A DNA stretch of 64,000 nucleotides, from NCBI GenBank assembly GCA_034431765.1, contig DAOUDD010000095.1, positions 8,260 through 72,259 of the forward strand, written 5' to 3'. Below, one piece after another: positions 25,440 through 34,187 of this stretch (position 1 is its first letter; the number at the start of each line of letters is the position of its first letter). The notes under the pieces are model-generated. The model saw only the letters and a program-made list of their open reading frames with translations. It did not search any database and was not told the DNA's origin. The position numbers were made by a program, and so were the translations under genes. The stretch is from DASYAN01 sp034431765 (GTDB taxonomy: Bacteria; Chloroflexota; Ktedonobacteria; Ktedonobacterales; Ktedonobacteraceae).

Positions 25440-26717
25440 ATGGATTATGTTCGTAAAACACTACCTAATGGACTCCGTTTACTTATGACTCCCATGCCGG
25501 GCATGCGTTCTGCAAGTGTAGCCTTCTTTTTAGCAGTTGGCTCACGCTATGAGTCAGATCAGCTCGCTGGCGTATCACATTTTATTGAGCATATGCTTTT
25601 CAAGGGGTCGCGGCAGTATCCGAGTGCAAAGCTTATCTCAGAGGCGATAGAAGGGGTAGGAGGTAATTTCAACGGTAGTACTGGGAAAGAACTAACGAGT
25701 TATACTGCTCGTGTGCCTGGTGAGTATCTTTCGGTGGTGATGGATGCACTTGGCGATATGATTCGCAATCCGCTCTTCGATATACATGAGATCGAGAAAG
25801 AGCGCAAGGTCATTATCGAAGAGTTAAGTGCGACGCAAGATGATCCACAAGAGTGGGTCAACCTGTTAGCTGACGAGACGATGTGGCCAAATCTGCCATT
25901 GGGACGAGATGACGCAGGCTCTATTGAAACGGTATCGCGTTTGCCGCGAGAGCAGATGCTCGACTATCTACACACCTATTATCGTCCCAATACGCTCGTG
26001 ATCAGTGTCGCAGGCAACATTGATCAGCAGCGAATCGAGCACCTGGTAAACGAGAAATTTGGAGATTGGCAGTGTGCTGCCCGACCAGGCTGGAGCGAAT
26101 CACTGCCACCGTTGAACGTGCCACAAGTGCGCATGATTCAGAAAGAGACAGAACAGAGCAATCTTTGTCTGACAACCCTTGGTGTCTCGTCCGAGTCTGC
26201 TGATTATTACACGCTGCTGCTGGTGAATGCGCTACTGGGAGATGGAATGAGTTCGCGGCTATTCCAGTCAATTCGTGAAGAGCAGGGGTTGGCCTACGAT
26301 ATTGGCAGTTATTTTAATAGCTATTATGAGACTGGCAATCTCGTGATCAGCGCGGGTGTTGATCCTGAGCGGACAGTGCAAACGATCAACGCCATTGTCG
26401 TCGAGTTACGTCGTCTGTGTGAGAAGCCCGTTCCACATGATGAACTGGAGCGAATAAAGGCATATGTGAGAGGGAGTATTCTGCTCAGCCTGGAAGGAAC
26501 GTTGCAAGCCGCTTCCTGGCTGGGGAGCCAGGAGTGTCTCTACAACCGGGTGCGAGACGTTGATGAAGTGATTGCGCTGCTAGATGCTGTCACCGTTGAG
26601 GATATCCAGCGTGTCGCGCAGGCCTGTTTTGTCCCCGAGTGGCGTCGTCTGGCTATCATTGGACCTGATGAGACGCGACAAGCGCCGTATTTTGAACAAT
26701 TGCTCGCAGGTGCATAG
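25440..26717 (+). CDS. M16 family zinc peptidase (processing-peptidase-like)
   Basis: This 425-residue inverzincin metalloprotease has the motif HFIEH (about 43-47), with a second Glu ligand about 75 residues on (EIEKERKVIIEELS, about 120-131). The two M16 halves are present: the active N-terminal half and a C-terminal half with SSRLFQSIREEQGLAYDI (about 270-287), whose Arg-Tyr pair positions the substrate. The length fits the mitochondrial processing peptidase beta/PqqL-like bacterial type. It starts at ATG 25440, directly at the domain. The TPR gene follows after 24 bp, so they are probably co-transcribed. Confidence 0.92.
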   Translation: MDYVRKTLPNGLRLLMTPMPGMRSASVAFFLAVGSRYESDQLAGVSHFIEHMLFKGSRQYPSAKLISEAIEGVGGNFNGSTGKELTSYTARVPGEYLSVVMDALGDMIRNPLFDIHEIEKERKVIIEELSATQDDPQEWVNLLADETMWPNLPLGRDDAGSIETVSRLPREQMLDYLHTYYRPNTLVISVAGNIDQQRIEHLVNEKFGDWQCAARPGWSESLPPLNVPQVRMIQKETEQSNLCLTTLGVSSESADYYTLLLVNALLGDGMSSRLFQSIREEQGLAYDIGSYFNSYYETGNLVISAGVDPERTVQTINAIVVELRRLCEKPVPHDELERIKAYVRGSILLSLEGTLQAASWLGSQECLYNRVRDVDEVIALLDAVTVEDIQRVAQACFVPEWRRLAIIGPDETRQAPYFEQLLAGA

Positions 26718-26741
26718 AGCGGAAAGAGGAGGCCAGGTGCT

Positions 26742-29700
26742 ATGGCACAGATAACGCTTCGGAATTATTTACAAGAGACAGAGGACGCCATCGGTGCCGG
26801 GCGTGTCGATGATGCCCTCAGCAGATGTCAATCGGTTCTGACCTATTTTCCAGAATCATTAGAGGCTCAACGCTTGCTCGGTGAGATCTACCTTGCACAG
26901 GGGCGACCAGAGGATGCACAGCATGCCTTTGATTGGGTCCTGACAAATGACCCCGAAAATGTCATCGCATACTGTGATCGAGCGCTGGTTAGTGAGCGGA
27001 TCTCAGATATTGATACTGCTCTTGATTGCTATCAGCAGGCGTATGAGTTGAGCCGGGGTAACAGCAAGATTCGTGAGGAGTTTAATCGGCTGAGTGAGCA
27101 GCTTGGTCAGCAGGGATTTATGTTCTCGCGTGCCGGCCTAGCTCGGCTCTACATGCGTGGTGATCTGCTCTCGCAGGCTGAGCAAGAGTGGGAGGTAATT
27201 CTGGCCTCTGCACCTGATCGCCTGGATGCACGTACAGGTCTGCTGGAGACGTACTGGCGCGCGGGGATGCTGGATCGGGCGGAGGAAGTAGCAGAGCAGA
27301 TCTTGCAAGACGTGCCGCGCTGCCTCAAGGCGCTCTTGCTGCTAGCCGCTATTACTATGCCGAAAGATGCGCTCCGTTCACAGGAATTGCTGCGCCAGGC
27401 CCAAACTCTTGATCCCGATATGCTGATGGCGCAAGAGCTTTTTGCTGATATGATTGCTCGCACACCCAACGATCCCTTCTTGAAACTATTGGAGAAAAAG
27501 CCTGTTGTACTTCCTGTAGAAGATGGGGCAGAGGCTAGAGACGCTTCCGGCTTTGCTAGCCCTGCTGTGGCAGGAGAAGAGGCGTACGCTGCTCAAGAAA
27601 TGCCTACTACTGCTCAGGAGATTACTCCTGACCTGTTGAAACGTTGGAGTAGCAGTGAAGCCTGGCAGACTGACGCAGCATATGCACATCCAAATCAGAT
27701 TGTACCTGACCAATCTAACGCACCGATAAGTTGGAATGCTGAGAATACTGCACTTACTGCAAACTCTGCTGATCAGCAGAGCCTTGCTCCAGATACTGCA
27801 CAGCCTCTTTCCAGCACGTCGTCCGCAGAGTTCCCGTGGAGCCTGTCAGGTCTGGTGAATCCAACAGCGGATGGGCAACAGCAGGAGAGTCAGGCCGAAC
27901 CCTGGCAACTGTTGCAAGAGACGCTTAAAGATTTCGATGGTCATTCCTCTCCTTTCGCTCTCGATCAGGATCAGAGCCTGCCGTCCTGGGAGAGCGGGCT
28001 TGATGCGCATGCAACGTCGTCCACAACATATACAAATCCTTGGGAGGCACCTGTCCAGGAGGATGCTGTATCGGCTCCTCCTACCTGGCTCAGTATGTTG
28101 ACGCAGAGCGAGCGCCAGCAGTTAAGTGCAGAGATACCTCTTGTTTCGGAGGCACAGACAAGCGCATTCACGACTGAAAATAATGCTCAACCTGCATCTG
28201 TATCTACTCCACCTGTCACGCAAGCAGAACCGACTCCCCTTGATAGAGAGGCTGAAGCTGATCCACCTGTCATAGTTAATACTGCTGATACAGCCCTCCC
28301 AACAGATCTGCCTTCCGTTTCTTCTGATACACAGCAGAAGCAGGAGGCGAAACCGATGTCGTCTTCTGTCTCTGACGTAGATGAGGAATCCTTCTTTAGC
28401 CCGGCCTGGCTTAAGTCACTTGGAGCTGCAACGTGGCATGGTATAGAAGATCACGATGCCAATGGAGCGACAGTTGCCCCTTCTGCAAGCGGCGCAACAT
28501 GGTCAGGAGATGAAGGGAATACGGCTTTATCAAATGGCACGTTTACATCCAAAGACTCAAACCAATCGGCCTCTGCTTCTTCCGCAATATCGCAACCTGC
28601 TGTACCTGCTGAAGCATCGCTAGAGAGAGAAGCTCTACAGCGTGTACAGGAGGAGGAACTCCATCCGTTGAAGGCAGAGCAAGCGACAAATGGTACAGAC
28701 CCGACAAGTAGCACGGAAGCATGGGCTACGCAAGGTATATCGAGTACGTCAAACATCAAGCCTGAGTCTCATCTGTCGGAACAAGAGAGGCAGCAGCAGA
28801 TCACGACCATGGAGGAACTAGACCAGCAACTCCTTGCTAATGGTTTTGTACCTCTAGAGCCTAATTCTCTTGCTACTATCGCAAAGGAGCAAGAGGATAG
28901 CACAGTGGCAGAACAAGAGCCACACGATACGCAACATCCTTCACCGCAGGAAAATGAGGCATTCATGCAGCCAGGCACGCTTTCAACAGCGTTAGCCGAA
29001 TTAGGACGCTATAGCTCAGGTGCTACGATGCCGTCCTCCCCCACTCTGCCAGGGATTGGGGATGGGCAAGGCCTGGCAGAGCCAGAATGGATACGGGCGT
29101 TACGGACTGCTCCTGTGCCAGCTGCATCAGTAGAACCAACAGTTTCGTCGCCGGCCCAAGAAACGTCGCCAAACGTGTCTCCTGGCGAAGTCTGGAATAA
29201 TCCTGTGGAAGAGCTGTCGATGCCACAGATGCAAGTAGAGCTTCCTGACACGCAGGCAACACGTATTGAGTCGATGCCGTCATCAACCTTTTTCCCAACA
29301 CCTCCAGAGTATGAGACGCAGGAGATAACAAAAGTAGCTATTTCTCGGAAAAATCCACTGTTAGAGAGTGGGTTAGAGACAACGATGAAGCGCCCGGCTG
29401 TGCGTTTGCAGCCGTTGCAGCAGCCCCCTTCAATACGTGAGACTGCAAGCGGAAAGAATAAAGGAACTGTTGAACGCTCTTCATCCAGAGTAGCCCCGGC
29501 AAAGGGATCTGAAGGAGCTAGTAGCTACCCGGAGCGCCTGGTGCGAGGTTATCAGCATCAGCTTGTCGGCGATTATGACGAAGCGATGCAGGAATATCGT
29601 ATGATTATTCGCGGTGCTCCCGATCTGTTAGGTGAAGTTGTGAGTAATGTGCGCGCTCTGCTCAAGCTCGCGCCGAAATATTCTGCTGGTTACCGTGTAC

Positions 29701-29801
29701 TCGGCGATGCATATATGCGACAGGGAGAATACTTACAGGCTATGGAAGCCTATAACAAGGCACTGACCATGGCAAAGAAGGCAAAGGGGCCTCAAAGCTA
29801 A
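26742..29801 (+). CDS. Large TPR protein with disordered middle
   Basis: This 1019-residue protein has TPR repeats at the N-terminus (about 10-240) and again at the C-terminus (about 925-1015: YQHQLVGDYDEAMQEYR, then GDAYMRQGEYLQAMEAYNKAL). The middle (about 250-915) is Ser/Thr/Gln/Glu/Pro-rich and probably unstructured. It contains several short repeats built on TWL or WLKSLG-like hydrophobic patches that could be docking motifs. There is no signal peptide or membrane segment, so it is likely a cytoplasmic scaffold. It follows the M16 gene by 24 bp and precedes a roadblock-domain gene. A hairpin terminator at 29928 separates it from the latter. Partners are unknown. Confidence 0.8.
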   Translation: MAQITLRNYLQETEDAIGAGRVDDALSRCQSVLTYFPESLEAQRLLGEIYLAQGRPEDAQHAFDWVLTNDPENVIAYCDRALVSERISDIDTALDCYQQAYELSRGNSKIREEFNRLSEQLGQQGFMFSRAGLARLYMRGDLLSQAEQEWEVILASAPDRLDARTGLLETYWRAGMLDRAEEVAEQILQDVPRCLKALLLLAAITMPKDALRSQELLRQAQTLDPDMLMAQELFADMIARTPNDPFLKLLEKKPVVLPVEDGAEARDASGFASPAVAGEEAYAAQEMPTTAQEITPDLLKRWSSSEAWQTDAAYAHPNQIVPDQSNAPISWNAENTALTANSADQQSLAPDTAQPLSSTSSAEFPWSLSGLVNPTADGQQQESQAEPWQLLQETLKDFDGHSSPFALDQDQSLPSWESGLDAHATSSTTYTNPWEAPVQEDAVSAPPTWLSMLTQSERQQLSAEIPLVSEAQTSAFTTENNAQPASVSTPPVTQAEPTPLDREAEADPPVIVNTADTALPTDLPSVSSDTQQKQEAKPMSSSVSDVDEESFFSPAWLKSLGAATWHGIEDHDANGATVAPSASGATWSGDEGNTALSNGTFTSKDSNQSASASSAISQPAVPAEASLEREALQRVQEEELHPLKAEQATNGTDPTSSTEAWATQGISSTSNIKPESHLSEQERQQQITTMEELDQQLLANGFVPLEPNSLATIAKEQEDSTVAEQEPHDTQHPSPQENEAFMQPGTLSTALAELGRYSSGATMPSSPTLPGIGDGQGLAEPEWIRALRTAPVPAASVEPTVSSPAQETSPNVSPGEVWNNPVEELSMPQMQVELPDTQATRIESMPSSTFFPTPPEYETQEITKVAISRKNPLLESGLETTMKRPAVRLQPLQQPPSIRETASGKNKGTVERSSSRVAPAKGSEGASSYPERLVRGYQHQLVGDYDEAMQEYRMIIRGAPDLLGEVVSNVRALLKLAPKYSAGYRVLGDAYMRQGEYLQAMEAYNKALTMAKKAKGPQS

Positions 29802-29927
29802 CCTGACGTTACGGCTTTCTGTGTGATACAAAACCGCATTCAGAAACGAAACTCTCGTACCTTTGTGTTCCGATTGACAACGCCACTTCGTGCTAGCTTT
29901 GCTCAGTCAATCGGAAAGGAAGTTCCT

Positions 29928-29951
29928 AAAAATGTGCTCAGGCACATTTTT
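29928..29951 (+). terminator. Hairpin terminator after the TPR gene
   Basis: AAAAATGTGC (29928-29937) and GCACATTTTT (29942-29951) form a 10-bp perfect hairpin with a TCAG loop. The T run ends the stem. It lies 126 bp after the TPR stop and upstream of my chosen start for the roadblock gene, which argues against the longer reading of that gene. Confidence 0.65.
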
Positions 29952-29999
29952 CATCTGAATGTAAGGCAGTATAAAATAGAGATAAAGGCGGTTACACAC

Positions 30000-30347
30000 G
30001 TGGAAACGATTTTACAACGATTAACGGAACTCGATGAAGTGCATAATGCGATCCTCGTTGGGAAAGACGGCCTGATAGTGGCTGGCATACTGCATAGCGA
30101 GGACGAAGAGATGATCGGAGCAATGTCGGCTGCCGCCTTTGGCTCCATAAGTGATCTCGCGACGCAAACGAATAGCGGTGAGGCCCGACACGTCATGATC
30201 GAAACAAAATCTGGAACCATTCAGATGCAAGAAGCTAGCGATCTGGTGCTAATTGTGCTCACGCGTGGGACAGGCAATGTTGGCCGTGTGCGCGTAGAGA
30301 TGAAAAAAGCGTGCCGTCAACTGAATCAGGTCGTGGCAAGCTACTAA
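30000..30347 (+). CDS. Roadblock/LC7 domain protein
   Basis: This protein of about 115 residues is a single roadblock/LC7 domain, the fold of MglB and dynein light chains, which usually regulates small Ras-like GTPases as a dimer. The domain starts at once (VETILQRLTEL), continues through ILVGKDGLIVAG and SGTIQMQ, and ends with RVRVEMKKACRQL. I set the start at GTG 30000. A longer frame from GTG 29823 would pass through the hairpin at 29928 and adds 59 residues unlike the family. AAAGG lies about 11 nt upstream. The ndk gene follows closely. No MglA-type GTPase is in the window. Confidence 0.85.
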   Translation: METILQRLTELDEVHNAILVGKDGLIVAGILHSEDEEMIGAMSAAAFGSISDLATQTNSGEARHVMIETKSGTIQMQEASDLVLIVLTRGTGNVGRVRVEMKKACRQLNQVVASY

Positions 30348-30399
30348 AATGCTGGCAAGTTACTCGCCGGCAGAGAATAAAGAGGAGAATCCTACGAGT

Positions 30400-30864
30400 A
30401 TGGAACGTACACTTGTATTGCTCAAACCCGACGCAGTTCAGCGTGATCTGGTCGGTGAAATTATTTCGCGCCTGGAGCGTAAGGGGCTGAAACTGGTCGG
30501 CTTAAAGCTGATGAGCCTGTCAAGCAACCTGCTGGATGAACACTATAGTCACCTGGTCGGGCGTTCGTTTTTCCCTGAGGTCAAATCGTTTATGCAGCGC
30601 ACGCCTGTTGTCGCGATCTGCCTGGAGGGTATCGATAGCGTCAACACCGTGCGACAGATCTGTGGCATTACTAAAGCACGCGAGGCTGCGCCTGGAACGA
30701 TTCGTGGCGAGTTCGCGATGAGCGTGCAAGCGAATCTGATCCACTGCTCCGATTCGCTGGAAACAGCGCAGGCTGAAGTGCCGCGCTTCTTCAAGCCCGA
30801 AGAACTCTTCGAGTACGAAGACATCCTGGAGCACTACCTCTACAACTCAAGCGAGCGCGAGTAA
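30400..30864 (+). CDS. ndk: Nucleoside diphosphate kinase
   Basis: This enzyme of about 154 residues transfers the gamma-phosphate between nucleoside triphosphates and diphosphates through a phosphohistidine. It opens with ERTLVLLKPDAVQR. The active-site His is in NLIHCSDS (about 115-122), where the family more often has NxxHGSDS. The GTIRGEFA motif lies just before. I chose ATG 30400, which matches the family N-terminus and length. An in-frame ATG at 30349 would add 17 residues. GAGGAG lies about 12 nt upstream. It probably shares a transcript with the roadblock gene. Confidence 0.95.
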   Translation: MERTLVLLKPDAVQRDLVGEIISRLERKGLKLVGLKLMSLSSNLLDEHYSHLVGRSFFPEVKSFMQRTPVVAICLEGIDSVNTVRQICGITKAREAAPGTIRGEFAMSVQANLIHCSDSLETAQAEVPRFFKPEELFEYEDILEHYLYNSSERE

Positions 30865-30888
30865 CGAGTAGCTCATATATCGAAGGTA

Positions 30889-30932
30889 AAGAGGGATCTC
30901 AGTATAGTATACGGAGGTCCTTCTTGTTAACA
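30889..30932 (+). terminator. Terminator after ndk
   Basis: AAGAGGGATCTC (30889-30900) pairs over 12 positions, with two G-U pairs, to GAGGTCCTTCTT (30914-30925), and GTTAACATTTT follows. It lies between the convergent ndk and SDR genes. Confidence 0.65.
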
Positions 30933-30958
30933 TTTTGCAGCGGCGTACTTCCTCATTT

Positions 30959-31816
30959 TTACTTATGCTTCAATCCCAAATTTTTTGCCATGAGAAGATC
31001 GACATGTCGCTTAGGAAGGATCTGAGGAATGATCCAGTTGAAGAGCGGGCGAGGCACGACGGAATATGCATAACGAACTGGAGGGTGAGGATTGGTAAGA
31101 GCTTGCCAGACGATCTCACCAAGATGTTCGGGTGAATAGCCTTTACGTCCATTCTCAATCATATACTTGCGATATGTTTTTAGTGCTGAGGCGTATTCAG
31201 TCTCCTCGTAAGGAGAGTTATCTGTCTGTTCTGCCTTATCCCAGATAGAGGTAGCGACTGATCCTGGTCCAATTACAATGACATCAATGCCATGAAGCAT
31301 CAATTCTCGACGCAGGCTCTCGGACAAACCCTCTAAGCCAAACTTCGAGACGTGATACGCACCAAGAAAAGGACCCGCTATTTTCCCTCCAATGGAACTG
31401 ATATTAACAATACGTCCTGGATTACCTGCACGTTTATGATCGACACCCAGCAGATCAGCAAACGCCTGCGTGACAATCAAGGGGCCGATAAGGTTCACCT
31501 CTAGTTGGTGGCGGTAGTCACGAATGGGCTGATAGATGAGTGGAGCGGGAACAGCAATTCCCGCATTGTTGACTAAACCAAACAAGGTTTGACCTTGTAG
31601 GCGGTCACGAACGACGGCAGCAGCAAGACTTACTGCTTGCTCATCAGTAATGTCGCAGATGAGGGGCGTAAAAGCTTCTCCCCATTCGGCACTCAGCCGA
31701 ACAGCATCTTCATGCTTACGAACGCTTCCAAAGACCTGAAAACCGTGCTGAAGCAAGACTTTGGTAGTTCCCCAGCCAATGCCAGAGGAAACACCAGTCA
31801 CTACAACTGATTGCAT
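30959..31816 (-). CDS. Short-chain dehydrogenase/reductase
   Basis: This 285-residue SDR oxidoreductase has TGVSSGIGWG for NAD(P) binding (about 7-16), NNAGIA (about 86), NISSIGG with the catalytic Ser (about 137) and YHVSKFGLEG with the Tyr/Lys pair (about 153-162). Length and motifs fit classical SDRs such as the 17-beta-hydroxysteroid-like type. AAGGAGG lies 9 nt before the ATG. It is divergent from the TetR gene at 31980, with palindromes between them, so it is probably the target of that repressor. The substrate is unknown. Confidence 0.9.
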   Translation of the reverse strand: MQSVVVTGVSSGIGWGTTKVLLQHGFQVFGSVRKHEDAVRLSAEWGEAFTPLICDITDEQAVSLAAAVVRDRLQGQTLFGLVNNAGIAVPAPLIYQPIRDYRHQLEVNLIGPLIVTQAFADLLGVDHKRAGNPGRIVNISSIGGKIAGPFLGAYHVSKFGLEGLSESLRRELMLHGIDVIVIGPGSVATSIWDKAEQTDNSPYEETEYASALKTYRKYMIENGRKGYSPEHLGEIVWQALTNPHPPVRYAYSVVPRPLFNWIIPQILPKRHVDLLMAKNLGLKHK

Positions 31817-31915
31817 GATAGTAACCTCCTTCTAAAAAGGATGTGTCTGAAAAAGAGCATCTAGAACTTCTAAATGTACCCCCATAAGAGAAAGCGCAGA
31901 ATGAAGATACACGCC

Positions 31916-31973
31916 GTATACTTTCATAGTATACAGTGTATATCTTCCATTTTGCTTTGTCAAGAGATATACT
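31916..31973 (+). promoter_or_regulatory. TetR operator palindromes and leaderless promoter
   Basis: GTATAC occurs at 31916-31921 and 31929-31934. ATACAGTGTAT (31931-31941) is a perfect 11-bp palindrome. They lie between the divergent SDR and TetR genes and suit a TetR-family dimer. A -10 box TATACT (31968-31973) ends six bases before the TetR ATG at 31980, leaving no room for a ribosome binding site, so the mRNA is probably leaderless. Confidence 0.6.
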
Positions 31974-31979
31974 AGGGGT

Positions 31980-32552
31980 ATGCCTTATCCAGCAAAGACG
32001 AATGCGCAAACTATTTTGATTGCGGCGATTGATCAGCTTGAACAATATGGTGAAGAGGCCCTTTCGATGCGCGAGTTAGCAGGTAGATTAGGGATCTCTC
32101 CTCGTGCCCTCTATCGGTATTATCCTGATCGAGCTGCATTACAAGCCTCTCTTGCTGAAGAAGGATTTCGTCGTCTTCGTTCGTCCCTTGTTGATGCGGT
32201 AAGCACAAACGTAGGAAAAGATGCTCTACGAGCAGTTGCTACTGCCTACCTCACCTTTGCGCAAGTTCACCCTGCATGGTATGCCCTATTGCTGAAAGCT
32301 CACGAGGAAACGTCAGGACTTTTGCAAGCAGAGCAAGAGATGTGGAGTTTTGTAGTGGGGCTTGTTGAGTATGTGGTAGAGCCAGAGTTAGCAGCCGGTG
32401 TTACAGTCGCCTTATGGGCGTTTTTGCACGGTTTCATTCAACTTGAGAGTGCTGGCATTCTCAATGAGCAAAAGCCTAGAAGTGGTTTCCAAGTGGGTTT
32501 AGAGGCTTTTCTCTCTGGACTTACTTCGCCTGCTTCGCAATCCTTTTTCTGA
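31980..32552 (+). CDS. TetR/AcrR-family transcriptional regulator
   Basis: This 190-residue repressor-type regulator has an N-terminal helix-turn-helix (about 8-55: LSMRELAGRLGISPRALYRYYPDR) and an all-helical ligand domain of the TetR_C_13/WHG-like sort (about 85-180). It is divergent from the SDR gene, the usual layout for local control, with palindromic sites between. It starts at ATG 31980 directly after a -10 box, which suggests leaderless translation. The ligand is unknown. Confidence 0.9.
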   Translation: MPYPAKTNAQTILIAAIDQLEQYGEEALSMRELAGRLGISPRALYRYYPDRAALQASLAEEGFRRLRSSLVDAVSTNVGKDALRAVATAYLTFAQVHPAWYALLLKAHEETSGLLQAEQEMWSFVVGLVEYVVEPELAAGVTVALWAFLHGFIQLESAGILNEQKPRSGFQVGLEAFLSGLTSPASQSFF

Positions 32553-32695
32553 CACTATAAAGGTTTGCAAAGCCAACAAACGCTGAGAGGTAGGTAAGTT
32601 CTTTGGTGCAAAGAATGGGAAAAGTAACTTGATTTGCTATAGCATAGCAGAGATGTATAATTGTGTAAGCTTGTAGCCTGTACTGTTCTTTTTAG

Positions 32696-32732
32696 ATAAG
32701 AAAAGGTCTCCTCATTACTCATCAGGAGACCT
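32696..32732 (-). terminator. Terminator of the small Cys-rich gene
   Basis: AGGTCTCCT (32704-32712) and AGGAGACCT (32724-32732) form a 9-bp perfect stem. On the minus strand it is followed by TTTTCTTA. Its orientation and place, about 55 nt after the stop at 32788, support the 96-residue gene as real. Confidence 0.75.
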
Positions 32733-32787
32733 GGACAAGTTTGCTCAATAAGATGGATTGTTGAGAAAAGGAGTTTTTGTTGCTTGC

Positions 32788-33078
32788 TTAACGGGAGGCT
32801 ACAGGCGTATCTGCCTCTTCGGCAGGTATCTCAGGCTCGGCTGTTTGATGCCGTGCGTTGCCTTTGGCGAGGCGCCAGCAGCATGTTTTGCTGCGGAAGC
32901 ATTTCTCCTGTTCAGCAGATGTCTCTGGGGGAGTGCCTTTGAGACAAAACACCTGATACATTGGCTCACCTGCAACGTCGTTGCAAGGGAACCAGCGCTC
33001 CCGGTAGAACGGGCAAGCATTTTTATGCTTGCGCCAGTTTGGATTTTCGGCTGGATGTGTTTCGAGTGTCCCTGTCAA
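32788..33078 (-). CDS. Small cysteine-rich protein, function unknown
   Basis: This 96-residue protein starts at TTG 33078 with GGAAGGA about 8 nt upstream. Six Cys residues fall within about residues 22-67 (CPFY, PCND, FCLKG, KCF, TCC), spaced like a zinc or redox site but matching no motif I know. Aromatic and basic residues are common in the first 70 positions; the tail is acidic. A clear terminator follows on the same strand. The opposite-strand frame (32758-33180) is longer but lacks a ribosome binding site and terminator. Function cannot be assigned. Confidence 0.6.
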   Translation of the reverse strand: MTGTLETHPAENPNWRKHKNACPFYRERWFPCNDVAGEPMYQVFCLKGTPPETSAEQEKCFRSKTCCWRLAKGNARHQTAEPEIPAEEADTPVASR

Positions 33079-33386
33079 CCAGGTGTCCTTCCTATTTACT
33101 CTCTACGTACCCTCCTACGGAGAGTACCATCGGCTGGTACACTTTGTTGCTGCGTTCAACGCTTGATATCTATATTATAATACGAGGGATATGCCGTAAG
33201 CGGCAGTTTTTGCATACCTCGTGAGAAAGTGCGCTGCGCTGCTTCGTCTTATTTCGCTACGAATCTCTCTTTGTCAGAGAGTATCTACAGGAGAGAATTA
33301 CTCCTCTGCATGCAACGTAGTATACCATATCGTGTGTATGGTAACAGGGCTTTTACTACAGACAAGCGGAGGGAAACATGGTATAA
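33079..33386. other. Intergenic region with CPBP promoter
   Basis: The gap holds a -10 box TATAAT at 33382-33387 with a weak -35 (CAGACA, 33359-33364) at 17-bp spacing. The GTG at 33393 starts five bases after the -10, consistent with a leaderless transcript. A short palindrome-rich stretch near 33220-33330 repeats TTTCGCTACGAATCTC-like bases with no clear element. No gene is seen. Confidence 0.45.
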
Positions 33387-33392
33387 TTGAAG

Positions 33393-34187
33393 GTGAAAAA
33401 ATTGGAAAACCCTGAACAGAAGTCAACGTTTGAACATGTCCCCTGGACGCTTCAGCAGACATTTCTTGGTATCTTGCTCACGTTAATTCCCTGGGCTATC
33501 TTCTCCTTTGCGATCTCTCTCTCCAATTCTAGTACGGCTGCTCATCCGAAAAGTATTTCATTTCAGCAGGATCTCATTGGTGCAATTGTGGTGCTCTTCG
33601 TTGCTATTGTGGGAGAGGGCTTCTTTGTGCTTGCACCGCTCTACTTCGCCAGAAAGGGCCGTCAAATCTCTTCTGATTCACATCGTTCACTGCTTGATGT
33701 TCTCGGCTTCCGCTCGTTTCGCGTTGAATCAGCATTGCTCTGGATCGTCGGTCTCTTTATCGGCTTTATCGTGGTCAACTATCTCTATCAACTGCTGATA
33801 ATGGCGTTGCATCTGTCACTAAAGACAAATGATCAGGTGATTCTCGAAAATGGACGCATTGCACCTATCTCAACGTATGTTACACTGGTAGCTGCAACTT
33901 TCATTGCTCCCTTCTGCGAAGAGATTTTCTTTCGTAGCTTTGCCTTTATGGGCTTTTTACGCGAGATGCGCCTGAGTGTTGCGATCGTACTAAGTGCTCT
34001 GCTGTTTGCAGTCGCCCATGCTGACCCCGCCTCCTTTGTGGTGCTGTTTTTCATTGGTCTGGCCCTCGCGGTGTTACGCTGGCGAACTGCTTCGATCTGG
34101 CCTGGGATTATACTGCATTTGCTGAATAATGGAGTAAGTGCCGTGCTGGTTGTGCTTGCGCTGCATGGCGTACGTATACCCTTCTAG
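33393..34187 (+). CDS. CPBP-family intramembrane glutamic endopeptidase
   Basis: This membrane protease-fold protein of about 264 residues has around eight membrane segments. The CPBP (CAAX protease and bacteriocin-processing) motifs are present: the EEIFFR pair with catalytic Glu and Arg (about 170-175), FAVAHAD with His (about 206-211), and ILHLLNN with His/Asn near 246-252. Bacterial members act in protein maturation or bacteriocin self-immunity; the substrate here is unknown. I chose GTG 33393, just after a -10 box. A TTG at 33387 overlaps that box. The 3' end overlaps the convergent membrane-protein gene by 4 bp. Confidence 0.88.
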   Translation: MKKLENPEQKSTFEHVPWTLQQTFLGILLTLIPWAIFSFAISLSNSSTAAHPKSISFQQDLIGAIVVLFVAIVGEGFFVLAPLYFARKGRQISSDSHRSLLDVLGFRSFRVESALLWIVGLFIGFIVVNYLYQLLIMALHLSLKTNDQVILENGRIAPISTYVTLVAATFIAPFCEEIFFRSFAFMGFLREMRLSVAIVLSALLFAVAHADPASFVVLFFIGLALAVLRWRTASIWPGIILHLLNNGVSAVLVVLALHGVRIPF

